A DNA stretch of 51,284 nt from Candidatus Schmidhempelia bombi str. Bimp (GCF_000471645.3 NZ_AWGA01000073.1:1-51284), one strand, 5' to 3'. Positions 11,301 to 19,990 are shown, numbered from the stretch's first letter. Numbers and translations are program-made. The notes: generated by a model from the letters alone, not told the origin.

Positions 11301-11427
11301 TGGTTACGCAGGGGTAATGAAAAAATCATTTTTAGTTAATACCTTAACCCCTTACTTAGGCGATGCCAATTCACAAACGCCTGAATATAAAACATTTTTA
11401 GTCGATATCAAAAAAATCTCTGAATAG
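8371..11427 (+). CDS. fdoG: formate dehydrogenase-O/N major subunit, Cys form
   Basis: Catalytic molybdenum subunit of periplasmic respiratory formate dehydrogenase; oxidises formate and passes electrons through FdoH and FdoI to quinone. The 1018 residues begin with a twin-arginine signal (SRRQFFKICAGG) ending near ALA-Q. Next come the [4Fe-4S] cysteines of CTYCSVGC...CPKGAG, then the molybdopterin and C-terminal domains typical of FdnG/FdoG. The active-site residue at codon 196 is TGC (Cys) in ARVCHGPSV, the position of UGA-encoded selenocysteine in both E. coli enzymes, so no SECIS element is needed. It is closest in memory to FdoG rather than FdnG (for example SVALAQTRQYKLL). It heads the operon fdoGHI-fdhE. 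Confidence 0.95.
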   Translation: MLVSRRQFFKICAGGMAGTTIAALGLAPNVALAQTRQYKLLKSKETRNNCTYCSVGCGMLLYSRTDGAKNAVSSIFHVEGDPDHPVSRGSLCPKGAGVLDYIKSETRLKYPEYRAPGSNQWQRISWDEAIDRIARLLKADRDKNFITKNEQGTTVNRWTTTGWLVTSAASNETGWLAAKVARSLGLLPLETQARVCHGPSVSSLAATYGRGAMTNNWNDIKNANVVIIMGGNAAEAHPVGFKWVIEAKIHNGAELIAIDPRFQRTAAVADLYVPIRTGSDIVFLLGVINYLITHNEVNFDYLIANSNASLLVDDDFDFHEGLFSGFDSQSKKYDQTTWAYQTDADGFALRDKTLKHPRCVWNLLAKHVSRYTPDVVNNLTGTSIEHFLHVCRSLASTKSNDRAATFLYALGWTQHSYGTQIIRAAAMIQLILGNIGVMGGGINALRGHSNIQGLTDVGLLSNRLPAYLDLPKESQPTLTQYLQEKTPKALGINEVNFWHNYSKFFVSLMKSMYGDKATKENNWGYDWLPKWDKVYDILQFGKMMRDGEANGLICQGFNPLAAIPDKQSVREGLSKLKFLISIDPLMTETAEFWQNHGEVNDVDPSTIQTEVFKLPSNCFAEENGTIVNSARWLQWHWAAANPPYEAMNDPDIIARIFLRIRELYQQEGGTYAEPIHYLTWDYADANAPSAEELAKDYNGKALADLTDQNGNIVVKKGQQLSSFTQLTDDGKTSCGIWIFCGSWTEDGNQMARRDPIDPSGKGIHSDWAWAWPLNRRILYNRASADANGQPLDPKRLLIKWNGERWVGNDVPDYTLTLAPSAEAGPFIMNNDGLGGLFCLNRLVDGPFPEHYEPFETPIKTNPLHPTQINNPATRVFPEDRARLGTADNYPYVATTYSLTEHFHFWTQHSLLNVIAQPEQFIEIGENLAQQKGIKLGDTVKVSSKRGYIKAKAVVTKRLPTLTINGQQVETVGIPIPFGYAGVMKKSFLVNTLTPYLGDANSQTPEYKTFLVDIKKISE

Positions 11428-11443
11428 TCAATAGGAAATTATT

Positions 11444-12385
11444 ATGTCATTACAATCTCAAGACATTATTAAACGTTCAGCCACCAATCAATTGACGCCA
11501 GCCCCTAAAGCAAGAGATTTTCAACAAGAGATCGCAAAATTGATTGATGTTAGCGTCTGTATTGGTTGTAAAGCTTGTCAGGTTGGTTGTAGCGAGTGGA
11601 ATGATCTGCGTGATAAGCCGGGCCACAATGTTGGTGTTTATGATAACCCCGCCGATTTAAGTCCTAAAAGCTGGACCGTTATGCGTTATTCTGAAGTAGA
11701 CGTGAATGGTAAATTTGAATGGTTAATACGCAAAGATGGCTGTATGCATTGTAGCGAACCAGGATGTTTAAAAGCTTGTCCATCAGAAGGCGCAATTATT
11801 CAATACGCTAATGGTATTGTTGATTTTCAATCTGAGCACTGTATTGGATGTGGTTACTGTGTTGCCGGCTGTCCATTCAATGTGCCCCGAATTAGTAAAG
11901 AAGATAACCGTGCTTATAAATGTACCCTTTGTGTGGATCGGGTCGCGGTTGGACAAGAGCCCGCTTGTATCAAAACCTGCCCAACAGGTGCGCTACATTT
12001 TGGTACTAAAGCAGATATGATCGAATATGCCAATCAACGTGTTGCTGAACTTAAACAGCGCGGGTACCAACAGGCTGGATTATATAATCCAGAAGGCGTC
12101 AACGGTACTCACGTGATGTATGTATTACATCATTGCGATCAGCCTCAACTCTATCATGGATTACCGAAAGACCCACACATTAGCCAAGCCGTCAATTTCT
12201 GGAAAGGCGCCTTAAAACCGCTATCTGCCGCAGCGTTTTTGACAACCTTTGCCGGTTTAGTCTTCCACTATATGGCTGTTGGTCCCATTGAGGTCGATGA
12301 GGAAGATATCAAAAATGAAAAAGAAGCAGAACGCCAATTAAATCAGCAGTTTAGTAAACCAACTAATCATTCACAGGAGAAATAA
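11444..12385 (+). CDS. fdoH: formate dehydrogenase iron-sulfur beta subunit
   Basis: Electron-transfer subunit of the formate dehydrogenase. The 313 residues carry four ferredoxin-type cysteine clusters: [38 protein letters not shown] and CTLCVDRV...CIKTCP. A single C-terminal membrane helix ([17 protein letters not shown]) anchors it to FdoI. Length and motif order match E. coli FdnH/FdoH. It lies 16 bp after fdoG and is followed by fdoI after one base. Confidence 0.97.
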   Translation: MSLQSQDIIKRSATNQLTPAPKARDFQQEIAKLIDVSVCIGCKACQVGCSEWNDLRDKPGHNVGVYDNPADLSPKSWTVMRYSEVDVNGKFEWLIRKDGCMHCSEPGCLKACPSEGAIIQYANGIVDFQSEHCIGCGYCVAGCPFNVPRISKEDNRAYKCTLCVDRVAVGQEPACIKTCPTGALHFGTKADMIEYANQRVAELKQRGYQQAGLYNPEGVNGTHVMYVLHHCDQPQLYHGLPKDPHISQAVNFWKGALKPLSAAAFLTTFAGLVFHYMAVGPIEVDEEDIKNEKEAERQLNQQFSKPTNHSQEK

Positions 12386-12386
12386 C

Positions 12387-13052
12387 GTGGAGAAAAAGAA
12401 ACTTATTTATCGTGTTTCATTACCAGTTCGTTTTTGTCATGTTTTTATTGTGATTTGCTTTGCTTTAGCTGGATTATCGGGCTTATCGCTGTTTTTTCCA
12501 TCACTATCAATTTTAGGGAAAGTCCTTGGTACACCACAATTATTACGTGTATTACATCCCTTTATTGGCGTAACGGTTTTTCTGCTACTAGTATTTATGT
12601 TTATTCATTTAGTTAAACATAATATTCCTAATCGCGATGATCTACGCTGGATTAAACGAATAGATAAAATTATTGCGGGCAAAGAGCCAGAAGATATCCC
12701 AATAGGTAAATATAACGCTGGGCAAAAATTCCTGTTTTGGTGCATTATGGGGCTAATTTCTGTGCTCCTGATAACGGGTCTTATCATGTGGCGACGATAT
12801 TTTGCTGATTATTTTCCGATTGAAATTGTCCGTTTTGCCATTTTAATTCATGCGATGGCGGCTATCAGCTTGATACTTTTAATTATGGGGCATGCTTATA
12901 TGGCTATTTGGGTAAAAGGCTCAATTAAAGGAATGATTCTTGGCTATGTTTCACGTCCGTGGGCTAGAAAAAATCATTCTCAATGGTATGTCGACGAGAT
13001 GCAAAAAACCTATAAAACTAAAAAAAATCTACCGCCATCAAAGGAGGCCTAA
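12387..13052 (+). CDS. fdoI: formate dehydrogenase cytochrome b556 gamma subunit
   Basis: Membrane subunit that binds two b haems and reduces quinone. The 221 residues have four hydrophobic helices (about 18-38, 55-75, 112-132 and 150-172). Candidate haem-ligand histidines are His18 (RFCHVFIV), the His of LHPFIGV, and those in ILIHAMAA and MGHAYMAIW, placed as in FdnI. It starts with GTG; the strong ribosome-binding site CAGGAG at 12374-12379 supports this start. Confidence 0.95.
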   Translation: MEKKKLIYRVSLPVRFCHVFIVICFALAGLSGLSLFFPSLSILGKVLGTPQLLRVLHPFIGVTVFLLLVFMFIHLVKHNIPNRDDLRWIKRIDKIIAGKEPEDIPIGKYNAGQKFLFWCIMGLISVLLITGLIMWRRYFADYFPIEIVRFAILIHAMAAISLILLIMGHAYMAIWVKGSIKGMILGYVSRPWARKNHSQWYVDEMQKTYKTKKNLPPSKEA

Positions 13053-13066
13053 TTAGGAATATTGCG

Positions 13067-13996
13067 ATGACTATTCATATCACGCCACAACAACAGTTAG
13101 AATCTAAATCACAGCAAGGTATTAATCAGGGAGCGAAGCTCCCATTACTCTACTTACCTCATCCGAAGCGTATCTACCAACATAGAAAACAGCGATTTAT
13201 GCAATTAGCCAAAGCCAATCCACTGGCGCATTATTTTTCACTATGTGCTAAAATTAATGCGTTACAATTGACCATCGTTGATCAATCGCCTATTACCCAA
13301 AACATTAAGGTTGCTGCTAATAACCTCATTACCGCTAACAACTCTGCATTACTATCCGCCAATAACTTATTCAATCAGCAGTGGCAAGATTATTTAACCC
13401 AGATTATTAATGGGTTAACTGATTTTCAACCTCAAATTGACCCCATTATTCAGTCATTAAATAATAAAACGCGCCAAGAAAAACAACAGTTGGCCACCGA
13501 TTTACTTAGTGGCGCCTTTACAAAAGTAAATAGCGGTGAAGCACTGTTTATTTGGTCTGCTTTAGCCTGCTATTATACGCAGCTTGCCGCGCAGCTAACG
13601 GGGGAAACGGCAGCAATAGCTACACGAGCACATAATTCTCCTTTATGTCCCCTTTGCCATAGCCATCCTATAGCGAGTATCGTCCATTTAGGATCTGAAA
13701 ACGGTCTACGCTATTTACAATGTAGTTTATGTGAAACACAGTGGTATAGCCCACGTGTAAAATGTACCAACTGCCAAGATATGTCCGCTATTGATTATTA
13801 CTCTCTGGATAAAGAATTAGCCGCGGTTAAAACCGAATGTTGTCATCATTGTCATGGCTACTTAAAAATATTCTATCAAGATGTCGATCCCAAACTGGAT
13901 ATCGTCGTCGACGATTTAAATACCCTTATTTTAGATCAAGAAACAGAAAACGCTGGTTTTAGTAAAACGGGTTTAAACCCTATGCTATTTCCTTAA
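13067..13996 (+). CDS. fdhE: formate dehydrogenase accessory protein FdhE
   Basis: Cytoplasmic maturation factor required for active respiratory formate dehydrogenases; it binds the catalytic subunit before Tat export. The 309 residues end in a rubredoxin-like domain with four CxxC pairs (CPLCHSHP, CSLCETQW, CTNCQDM, CCHHCHGY), the hallmark of the family. It follows fdoI by 14 bp, as in E. coli fdoGHI-fdhE. Confidence 0.96.
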   Translation: MTIHITPQQQLESKSQQGINQGAKLPLLYLPHPKRIYQHRKQRFMQLAKANPLAHYFSLCAKINALQLTIVDQSPITQNIKVAANNLITANNSALLSANNLFNQQWQDYLTQIINGLTDFQPQIDPIIQSLNNKTRQEKQQLATDLLSGAFTKVNSGEALFIWSALACYYTQLAAQLTGETAAIATRAHNSPLCPLCHSHPIASIVHLGSENGLRYLQCSLCETQWYSPRVKCTNCQDMSAIDYYSLDKELAAVKTECCHHCHGYLKIFYQDVDPKLDIVVDDLNTLILDQETENAGFSKTGLNPMLFP

Positions 13997-14058
13997 CTAA
14001 TTTTACTGCTTTATAATAGTGCTAACGACATTAATATTAACTAGAAAGGAAACTTATT

Positions 14059-14754
14059 TTGACTAACGCCAAACACTATTTTTTTACTGCGTTGATTCCA
14101 ATGATGCTATTTTTTACGGCATGCAGTTATGCGCTACCCACTCCTATTCCTTTCCGTTTTATCCAAGAAGCCGCGAAGGAAGGAGATGCAGAGGCACAGT
14201 TACTGGTAGGCATTGCTTATGATAAAGGCGATCCATTAGAAAAAGATCAGGATAAAGCGGTCTATTGGTATTTAAAAGCAGCCGATCAAGGTAATGCTAA
14301 AGCGCAGTACAATTTAGCATTAAGTTATGAGCATGGCGAAGGGGTAGAAAAAGACATGGAGATGGCGCTACTTTGGTATACCAAAGCGGCGGAACAAAAT
14401 AATAGTAATGCTCAGAATAATCTAGCGGTTATGTACCAATATGGTGAGGGGACAAAAGCCAATATCGATAAAGCGTTATATTGGTATAAAAAAGCTGCTG
14501 AAAATGGTAATGCTCAGTCGCAATTTAATTTAGCCAGTTTTTATTTAGCGGGTAAAGGCATGACCACCCCAGATAAACTACAAGCCTTTGCGTGGTATCA
14601 TATTGCTTTCGAAAATGGTAATACCGAGAGTAGTGCTCAATTGATTCGAATCTGGAAAACATTAACCGATGAGGAAAAACATGAAGCGCGTAGATTGGCT
14701 AGTCAATATGACTTGCTTTATTTCAATTATGAAAATAATGCCATGACCAAATAA
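14059..14754 (+). CDS. exported Sel1/TPR-like repeat protein
   Basis: Function unknown. The 231 residues start with TTG preceded by the ribosome-binding site AAAGGA. They begin with a signal sequence (about 1-27, FFTALIPMMLFFTACSYA) that may be processed as a lipoprotein at Cys22, although the lipobox FTAC is poor. Four to five Sel1 repeats follow, recognisable by A-x-x-Q-x-x-L-G/A-x-x-Y-x-x-G-x-G and ALYWYKKAAE-type blocks. Such proteins are scaffolds for protein-protein contacts, often in envelope stress or host interaction. It lies 62 bp after fdhE and has a similar neighbour downstream, probably by tandem duplication. Confidence 0.85.
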   Translation: MTNAKHYFFTALIPMMLFFTACSYALPTPIPFRFIQEAAKEGDAEAQLLVGIAYDKGDPLEKDQDKAVYWYLKAADQGNAKAQYNLALSYEHGEGVEKDMEMALLWYTKAAEQNNSNAQNNLAVMYQYGEGTKANIDKALYWYKKAAENGNAQSQFNLASFYLAGKGMTTPDKLQAFAWYHIAFENGNTESSAQLIRIWKTLTDEEKHEARRLASQYDLLYFNYENNAMTK

Positions 14755-14896
14755 ACGAGCATGATCCCACGTGTGATTAATCCTCTCACACTCAATCAGC
14801 TTAAAACCCAATAATAAAACGCAATAAAAACATTTATGTTTAACATTAAGATATTGTGTTATTCATACTAATATTAACGAATAAGGGATTAATTTA

Positions 14897-15583
14897 ATGC
14901 TAAAAAACAGCGGTAAATATCTTATAGCGATACTGATGACAACTACTTTTATATTCGCTACATCGACTTATGCACAATCGTCGAAAGAACCGGATGCTAT
15001 TCGATTTATTCGTATCTCCGCCAATAAAGGAGATGCCGAGGCACAGTATTATTTAGCTTTAGCTTATGATGCGGGTGATGGTGTGGAAAAAGATCCAAAA
15101 AAGGCTATCGAATGGTATCAAAAATCTGCCGAGCAAGGTTATGTTGATTCCATGTTTAACTTAGCGGTAAGTTATAATGATGGCGAAGGCATTGAACAAA
15201 ATAAAGAATTAGCGCTTTTATGGTATACAAAAGCCGCAGAAAAAGGGGACTCAGATGCGCAAAATAATCTTGCTTTTATGTATGAGCAAGGTGATGGCGT
15301 AGAAGCAAATATGACTTTAGCGCTTGAATGGTATCGAAAATCAGCGTCACAGGGCAATCCATTAGCTCAAGTTCATTTAGCTGAGATGTATGCAAATGGT
15401 AAAGGTTTGGCTAAGGCACATAACGTCGAAGCTTACGCGTGGTATCGGGTCGCCAGTGCCAATAACAATCAGCGCGCGGCTCAACAAGCAGATGCCATTT
15501 TTCAACAACTTAATGAGGATGAGCAAAAACAGGCTGAGGAATTAGCACAAAAATACAGTGCTGATTATCTTAAACAAAAATGA
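14897..15583 (+). CDS. exported Sel1/TPR-like repeat protein, second copy
   Basis: Function unknown; a paralogue of the preceding gene. The 228 residues have a clear signal peptide (about 1-26, ILMTTTFIFATSTYAQS) with a normal signal peptidase I site, then Sel1 repeats such as AEQGYVDSMFNLAVSYNDGE and AALEW/ALLWYTKAAEKG-type blocks. The C-terminus ends in a charged helix (EDEQKQAEELAQKYS) that matches DEEKHEARRLASQY of the first copy. It has its own leader of about 140 bp and a strong terminator after it. Confidence 0.87.
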   Translation: MLKNSGKYLIAILMTTTFIFATSTYAQSSKEPDAIRFIRISANKGDAEAQYYLALAYDAGDGVEKDPKKAIEWYQKSAEQGYVDSMFNLAVSYNDGEGIEQNKELALLWYTKAAEKGDSDAQNNLAFMYEQGDGVEANMTLALEWYRKSASQGNPLAQVHLAEMYANGKGLAKAHNVEAYAWYRVASANNNQRAAQQADAIFQQLNEDEQKQAEELAQKYSADYLKQK

Positions 15584-15605
15584 GTAGTACGCTAATTTAA
15601 CCACA

Positions 15606-15650
15606 AAACGCATAATAACATTTTGATTATTATGCGTTTTTTTATTTTTT
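15606..15650 (+). terminator. Rho-independent terminator after the Sel1 pair
   Basis: AAACGCATAATAA and TTATTATGCGTTT form a perfect 13-bp stem with an 8-nt loop, followed by TTTTTTTATTTTTT. A textbook intrinsic terminator 23 nt after the stop. Confidence 0.92.
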
Positions 15651-15743
15651 CTTTATCTATTAGATATATAATACCCCGTCTTTAATATTTTTATATTGTT
15701 ATTATTACTATTTATCGTTTTAACCAATACCCACAAATTATAC

Positions 15744-15800
15744 TTAACTTTTAGCGAAAGTAAGTTACAATACAGTATCTTTGTACTAGTTTAAGGGTAT
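15744..15800 (+). promoter_or_regulatory. promoter of the ABC operon with a possible TrpR half-site
   Basis: TTAACT (15744-15749), a 16-bp spacer and TACAAT (15766-15771) form a plausible promoter. GTACTAGTT at 15783-15791 equals one half of the E. coli TrpR operator consensus; the other half is poorly kept (about 4 of 9). It sits just downstream of the expected start point, 12 bp before the ATG of the first binding protein. Since this transporter family includes tryptophan importers, TrpR control is possible but weakly supported. Confidence 0.35.
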
Positions 15801-15802
15801 TT

Positions 15803-16774
15803 ATGTATTATCTATTTCGTTGTATAGCGGTTATCATTTTAACTATTTTTTCGATAAACTGGACTAGTGCTAAAGAAACTAAATATGTTGCCATTACGGC
15901 CATTATTGAGCACCCTTCGTTAGATAAGATTAGGCAGGGCATTGAAGATGAACTTGTCGACCAAGGTTATACTATTGGTCAAGACCTCATTATTCGCTAT
16001 CAAAGTGCCCAAGGCAGTAGCGCCACCGCCGCACAAATTGCCAAGCGATTTGTGGCGACCAAACCCGATGTTATCGTTCCTATTACGACACCAAGCGCTC
16101 AAACTGTCGCTGCTGCAACAAAAACGATTCCTATCGTGTTTGCTGGCATTACCGATCCGGTTGCGGCAAAATTAATCAAAAATTGGCAGCCAAGTAAAAC
16201 CAATATCACAGGCGTTTCAGATGCCCTACCATTAGCGCCACAAGTAGCGTTAATGCTAAAATTAAAACCTGATTTAAAAACGGTCGGTTGCGTATACAGT
16301 CCAAGTGAAATAAACTCAACCACCGTATTAAAAAACTTACGCCAAGCATTAGCAGAACACCACATTGATCTACTTGCGGTCCCTGCTCAAAAAACCTCTG
16401 ATGTCGCGCCTGCCGCGCGTAGCCTTAAAGGGAAAGTCGATCTTATTTATACCACGATAGATAATAATGTGGTTTCTGCTTATGAGTCCTTAGTAAAAAC
16501 GGCTGTAGAGAGTAAATTACTACTATTGGCATCGGATCCAGATTCCGTTGAACGCGGTGCGGCTGCGGCTTTAGCGATCGGTTATTATCAGTTTGGACGA
16601 CAAGCGGGACAAACTGTGGCACGTATTTTAGGTGGTGAACATCCTGGTGATATCGCGCCAACGATTAGCAACAGTACGGTCTTAATCCTTAATCCAGCCT
16701 CAGCCAGTCAACAGGGTTATTCATTTTCCCCTGATCTACTTAACACCGCTGACCAGATTATTTCTGCGAATTAA
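15803..16774 (+). CDS. ABC transporter substrate-binding protein, TrpX/DUF534 family (copy 1)
   Basis: Periplasmic binding protein of the ABC_sub_bind family, which includes the tryptophan-binding TrpX of streptococci. The 323 residues have a signal peptide (about 1-24, ending TSA-K), then YVAITAIIEHPSLDKIRQGI, the conserved QSAQGSSATAAQIAKRFVA block, ITTPSAQTVAAATKTIPIVF, and IYTTIDNNVVSAYESL in the hinge. It is the first and most divergent of three tandem copies. The ligand cannot be read from sequence; tryptophan or another aromatic amino acid is the family precedent. A long hairpin separates it from copy 2, so it may be expressed partly independently. Confidence 0.88.
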   Translation: MYYLFRCIAVIILTIFSINWTSAKETKYVAITAIIEHPSLDKIRQGIEDELVDQGYTIGQDLIIRYQSAQGSSATAAQIAKRFVATKPDVIVPITTPSAQTVAAATKTIPIVFAGITDPVAAKLIKNWQPSKTNITGVSDALPLAPQVALMLKLKPDLKTVGCVYSPSEINSTTVLKNLRQALAEHHIDLLAVPAQKTSDVAPAARSLKGKVDLIYTTIDNNVVSAYESLVKTAVESKLLLLASDPDSVERGAAAALAIGYYQFGRQAGQTVARILGGEHPGDIAPTISNSTVLILNPASASQQGYSFSPDLLNTADQIISAN

Positions 16775-16859
16775 ATGGATAAGAGCCTAGCTATTTGACG
16801 TATTCGGTTAAATGGCTAAGGCAACTAATTTCCGACACGTTTAAACATCATTAATTAGC

Positions 16860-16898
16860 ATTGCCTATATGTAAACTTTTATTTACATATAGTGCAAT
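16860..16898 (+). promoter_or_regulatory. long hairpin between binding-protein copies 1 and 2
   Basis: CTATATGTAAA (16865-16875) and TTTACATATAG (16882-16892) pair perfectly around a 6-nt loop. ATTGC and GCAAT extend the stem after one mismatch, giving 16 pairs in total. There is no T-run, so it is more likely an mRNA-stabilising or processing element, or an operator, than a terminator. It lies within a 208-bp gap that could also hold a second promoter. Confidence 0.55.
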
Positions 16899-16982
16899 TT
16901 ACTATATACCTTATCATATCCATTGCATTACGGGCATTTCAACGCTAATATAACATCATTATTGTAATGTGAAATTTACAAG

Positions 16983-17960
16983 GTGATAATAATGAACTCA
17001 CTATGCCAAAAATTTTTTACCGCTGTCATTGTACTGATGACGTCATTCATTACCTCTGCGCAGGAGAAAAGCCACTACGTTGCGATCACCGCAATTGTTG
17101 AGCACCCTGCCTTAGATAACGTCCGTAAAGGCGTAGTAGATAGACTCACCGAGCAAGGTTATATAACTGGAAAAAATCTTAAATTACAGTTCCAAAGTGC
17201 ACAAGGTAGCAGTGCCAATGCCGCCCAAATTGCCAAACAATTTGTCGCCAGTAAACCTGATGTGATTGTAGCTATAGCGACCCCAAGTGCCCAAGCACTT
17301 GCCGCAACAACCAAAACCATTCCTATTGTGTTTACGGCTGTCACCGATCCGATTGCTGCAAAATTAACACGCAGTTGGCAAGCGACAGGAACTAATATTA
17401 CTGGCGTTTCTGATGCCCTATCTTTAGACAAACAAGTTGATTTAATGTTAATGATTAAGCCTGATTTAAAAACCGTGGGATCGGTCTACAGTCCTAGTGA
17501 AATTAACTCTACCCAGACATTAAGACAGCTTGAGCCCCTATTACAAGCAAAAGGGATTAAATTGCTTTCAGCCTCTGCGCAGCGTACTTCTGATATTCCC
17601 GCCGCGGCAAGAAGTTTAAAAGCCAAAGCGGATCTGATCTATACCACCACTGATAATAATGTTGTCTCAGCTTATGAAGCTATCGCCAAGATTGCCAATG
17701 AAAGTAAAATTCCATTAATAGCCTCTAATCCTGATGCGGTCGCACGTGGAGCAACGGTTGCGCTTGGTATGAGTTATTACGATTTGGGTCGACAAGCAGC
17801 AGATATCGTTATCCGTATTCTTAATGGTGAAAAAGCAGGGGATATCGCTCCGCAAATTGGTAATGTCACCGAGTTAATCATCAATAAGACGGCAGCAAAT
17901 CGCCAAGGTCTTGCGTTGTCTGAGGAAATCCTAAAATCAGCTCAACATATCATTGAATAA
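16983..17960 (+). CDS. ABC transporter substrate-binding protein, TrpX/DUF534 family (copy 2)
   Basis: Periplasmic binding protein, 325 residues counted from the ATG at 16983 (a second in-frame Met lies 9 nt further on). The signal peptide ends near ITSA-Q. The mature part shares near-identical blocks with copy 3 (SSANAAQIAKQFVASKPDV, VAIATPSAQAL, IYTTTDNNVVSAYE). The stronger likeness of copies 2 and 3 to each other than to copy 1 suggests the second duplication was more recent. It lies 12 bp before copy 3, so these two are one operon with the permease and ATPase. Confidence 0.88.
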   Translation: MIIMNSLCQKFFTAVIVLMTSFITSAQEKSHYVAITAIVEHPALDNVRKGVVDRLTEQGYITGKNLKLQFQSAQGSSANAAQIAKQFVASKPDVIVAIATPSAQALAATTKTIPIVFTAVTDPIAAKLTRSWQATGTNITGVSDALSLDKQVDLMLMIKPDLKTVGSVYSPSEINSTQTLRQLEPLLQAKGIKLLSASAQRTSDIPAAARSLKAKADLIYTTTDNNVVSAYEAIAKIANESKIPLIASNPDAVARGATVALGMSYYDLGRQAADIVIRILNGEKAGDIAPQIGNVTELIINKTAANRQGLALSEEILKSAQHIIE

Positions 17961-17972
17961 TAATAAATAAGA

Positions 17973-18974
17973 ATGATTAATTTAAATATTAAGAGGTCAT
18001 GGCTAATGCGTTGTTTTTTTCTTCCAATATCTATTTTTATGGTAATCACATCCGTTATCTTTTCATGCCAAGCAAATGAAAAACCCGCTTACGTTGCAGT
18101 GACGGCTATTATTGAACATCCAGCACTAGATAGTGTCCGTAATGGCGTGTTAGATGAATTAAAACAAAATGGTTATATTGAAGGTGAAAACCTAAAATTT
18201 CAGTATCAAAGTGCGCAAGGTAGTAGTGCCAATGCTGCGCAAATAGCTAAGCAATTCGTAGCCAGTAAACCCGATGTCATTGTTGCAATTGCCACCCCCA
18301 GTGCTCAAGCATTAGTGGCAACAACCAAAACCATACCGATTGTCTTTACTGCCGTAACCGATCCCGTTGCCGCACGTTTAACAAAACAGTGGGGAACAAC
18401 AGGAACTAACGTCACTGGGGTCTCTGATGCGCTACCGCTAGATAAACAAATTGAACAAATGCAAAAAATTAAGCCAAATTTAAAAGCAATCGGCTATGTT
18501 TACAGTCCTGGTGAAATTAATTCCACCCATATTTTAAAACAACTTAATGACTTATTGACTCCAAAGGGGATAAAAGTTATTGCTGCGCCGGCACAGCGTA
18601 CTTCTGATATTCCTGCCGCGGCGCGCAGTTTAAAGGGTAAAGTGGATTTAATTTATACAACAACCGATAATAATGTGGTTTCTGCTTACGAATCACTTGC
18701 TAAAGTAGCAAATGAAAGTAAAATTCCTTTGATCGCATCGGACCCTGTGGTAGCGACACGCGGAGCAACCGCCGCTTTAGGAATGAGTTATTATGATTTA
18801 GGTCATCAAGCAGGGAAAATGGTTATTCGTATTCTTCAAGGTGAAAATCCTGGCGATATAGCGGTTGAAACGGGTAACGTTATGCAATTCGTGGTAAATA
18901 AATCAGCCGCTGAGCGTCAGGGCGTAACACTGTCTGATGACGTATTAGCCTCAGCGAATGAAATTATTAATTAA
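17973..18974 (+). CDS. ABC transporter substrate-binding protein, TrpX/DUF534 family (copy 3)
   Basis: Periplasmic binding protein, 333 residues. The N-terminus is longer than in the sister copies (MINLNIKRSWLMRCFFLPIS); an internal Met at codon 12 is an alternative start that would give a normal-length signal peptide. A Cys at VIFSC could be a lipidation site, but the lipobox is imperfect. The mature protein carries all family blocks. It is followed by an 8-bp hairpin and the permease gene. Confidence 0.88.
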   Translation: MINLNIKRSWLMRCFFLPISIFMVITSVIFSCQANEKPAYVAVTAIIEHPALDSVRNGVLDELKQNGYIEGENLKFQYQSAQGSSANAAQIAKQFVASKPDVIVAIATPSAQALVATTKTIPIVFTAVTDPVAARLTKQWGTTGTNVTGVSDALPLDKQIEQMQKIKPNLKAIGYVYSPGEINSTHILKQLNDLLTPKGIKVIAAPAQRTSDIPAAARSLKGKVDLIYTTTDNNVVSAYESLAKVANESKIPLIASDPVVATRGATAALGMSYYDLGHQAGKMVIRILQGENPGDIAVETGNVMQFVVNKSAAERQGVTLSDDVLASANEIIN

Positions 18975-18986
18975 TTATATAAAATT

Positions 18987-19010
18987 ATAGAGGAATCACA
19001 GCTCCTCTAT
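18987..19010 (+). promoter_or_regulatory. intercistronic hairpin between binding proteins and permease
   Basis: ATAGAGGA (18987-18994) and TCCTCTAT (19003-19010) pair perfectly around ATCACAGC. Placed between abundant periplasmic and scarce membrane components, such hairpins typically protect the upstream mRNA or reduce read-through. The left arm holds AGGA, so it would sequester a ribosome-binding site if translation began at the TTG at 19010. Confidence 0.6.
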
Positions 19011-19039
19011 TGGTAAGAAAAATAAATGGATCTAATGTA

Positions 19040-19990
19040 ATGTCTTTTGAAATCGCATTTGGAACACTGGAGATCGGCCTTATTTATGCGCTGGTCAGTT
19101 TGGGCGTCTTAATTTCGTTTAGAATACTAGACTTTCCTGATTTAACCGCAGATGGTAGTTTTCCTTTAGGTGGTGCTGTCTGTGGCGTTTGTCTATACCT
19201 AGGAGTCAATCCATGGTTAGCCACCTTATTTGGTATGCTTGCTGGTGCATGTGCTGGGGTTATTACCGCTTGGCTATATGTAAGATTAAATATTATGCAA
19301 CTGCTATCCAGTATTATTGTAATGATTGCACTATACTCAATCAATTTACGTATTTTAGGTCTCGGTCCATTTTTACAGCACGAAACACCGCGTATGTCGG
19401 GATCGCCTAATTTACCGTTATTAGATGCTGAGACTATTTTCACCCCATTTATTAATGCAGACTATAGTAATCAATATTATCTTCAGCCATTAATCATATT
19501 AGCCTTTGTGGTTATATGCTGGAGTTTACTCAATTCATTTCTAAATACCCAACAAGGCTTAGCACTACGCGCCACCGGTGCCAATGCCCGTATGGCCAAA
19601 GCGCAAGGCATTGCTACGGGAAAAATGGTTATCCTTGGTATGGCCATTTCAAATGGATTAATTGCCTTAGGCGGTTCATTATTTGTACAAACCCAAGGCA
19701 ATGCAGATATCTCGATTGGTGTCGGAACGATTGTTATAGGGTTAGCCGCTGTGATTCTTGGTGAAAATTTATTATCTTCTAAACGTATAGGATTAATGAC
19801 CTTAGCGGTTATCTTAGGTTCAATTGTCTATCGTTTCTTTATTGCCTTAGCACTGGGTAACGAAACCTTACAACGTATTGGGATTGGTACGGAAGATTTG
19901 AATCTTATTACTGCTATCTTGGTCACGTTAGCGTTAGTTTTACCAAAGCAATTAAAAAAATGGAAAGCACGTCGAGGAGCTAACGCATGA
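19040..19990 (+). CDS. ABC transporter permease, TrpY/branched-chain-like
   Basis: Inner-membrane permease of the DUF534-type importer. From the ATG at 19040 it is 316 residues (MSFEIAFGTLEIGLIYALVS); a TTG 30 nt upstream in the same frame is less likely, because its start is buried in a hairpin and family members begin at this ATG. About eight to nine hydrophobic helices are visible. The cytoplasmic coupling segment reads GLALRATGANARMAKAQGI, a strong signature for this permease group. The stop overlaps the ATPase start by 4 nt (ATGA), indicating translational coupling. Confidence 0.9.
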   Translation: MSFEIAFGTLEIGLIYALVSLGVLISFRILDFPDLTADGSFPLGGAVCGVCLYLGVNPWLATLFGMLAGACAGVITAWLYVRLNIMQLLSSIIVMIALYSINLRILGLGPFLQHETPRMSGSPNLPLLDAETIFTPFINADYSNQYYLQPLIILAFVVICWSLLNSFLNTQQGLALRATGANARMAKAQGIATGKMVILGMAISNGLIALGGSLFVQTQGNADISIGVGTIVIGLAAVILGENLLSSKRIGLMTLAVILGSIVYRFFIALALGNETLQRIGIGTEDLNLITAILVTLALVLPKQLKKWKARRGANA

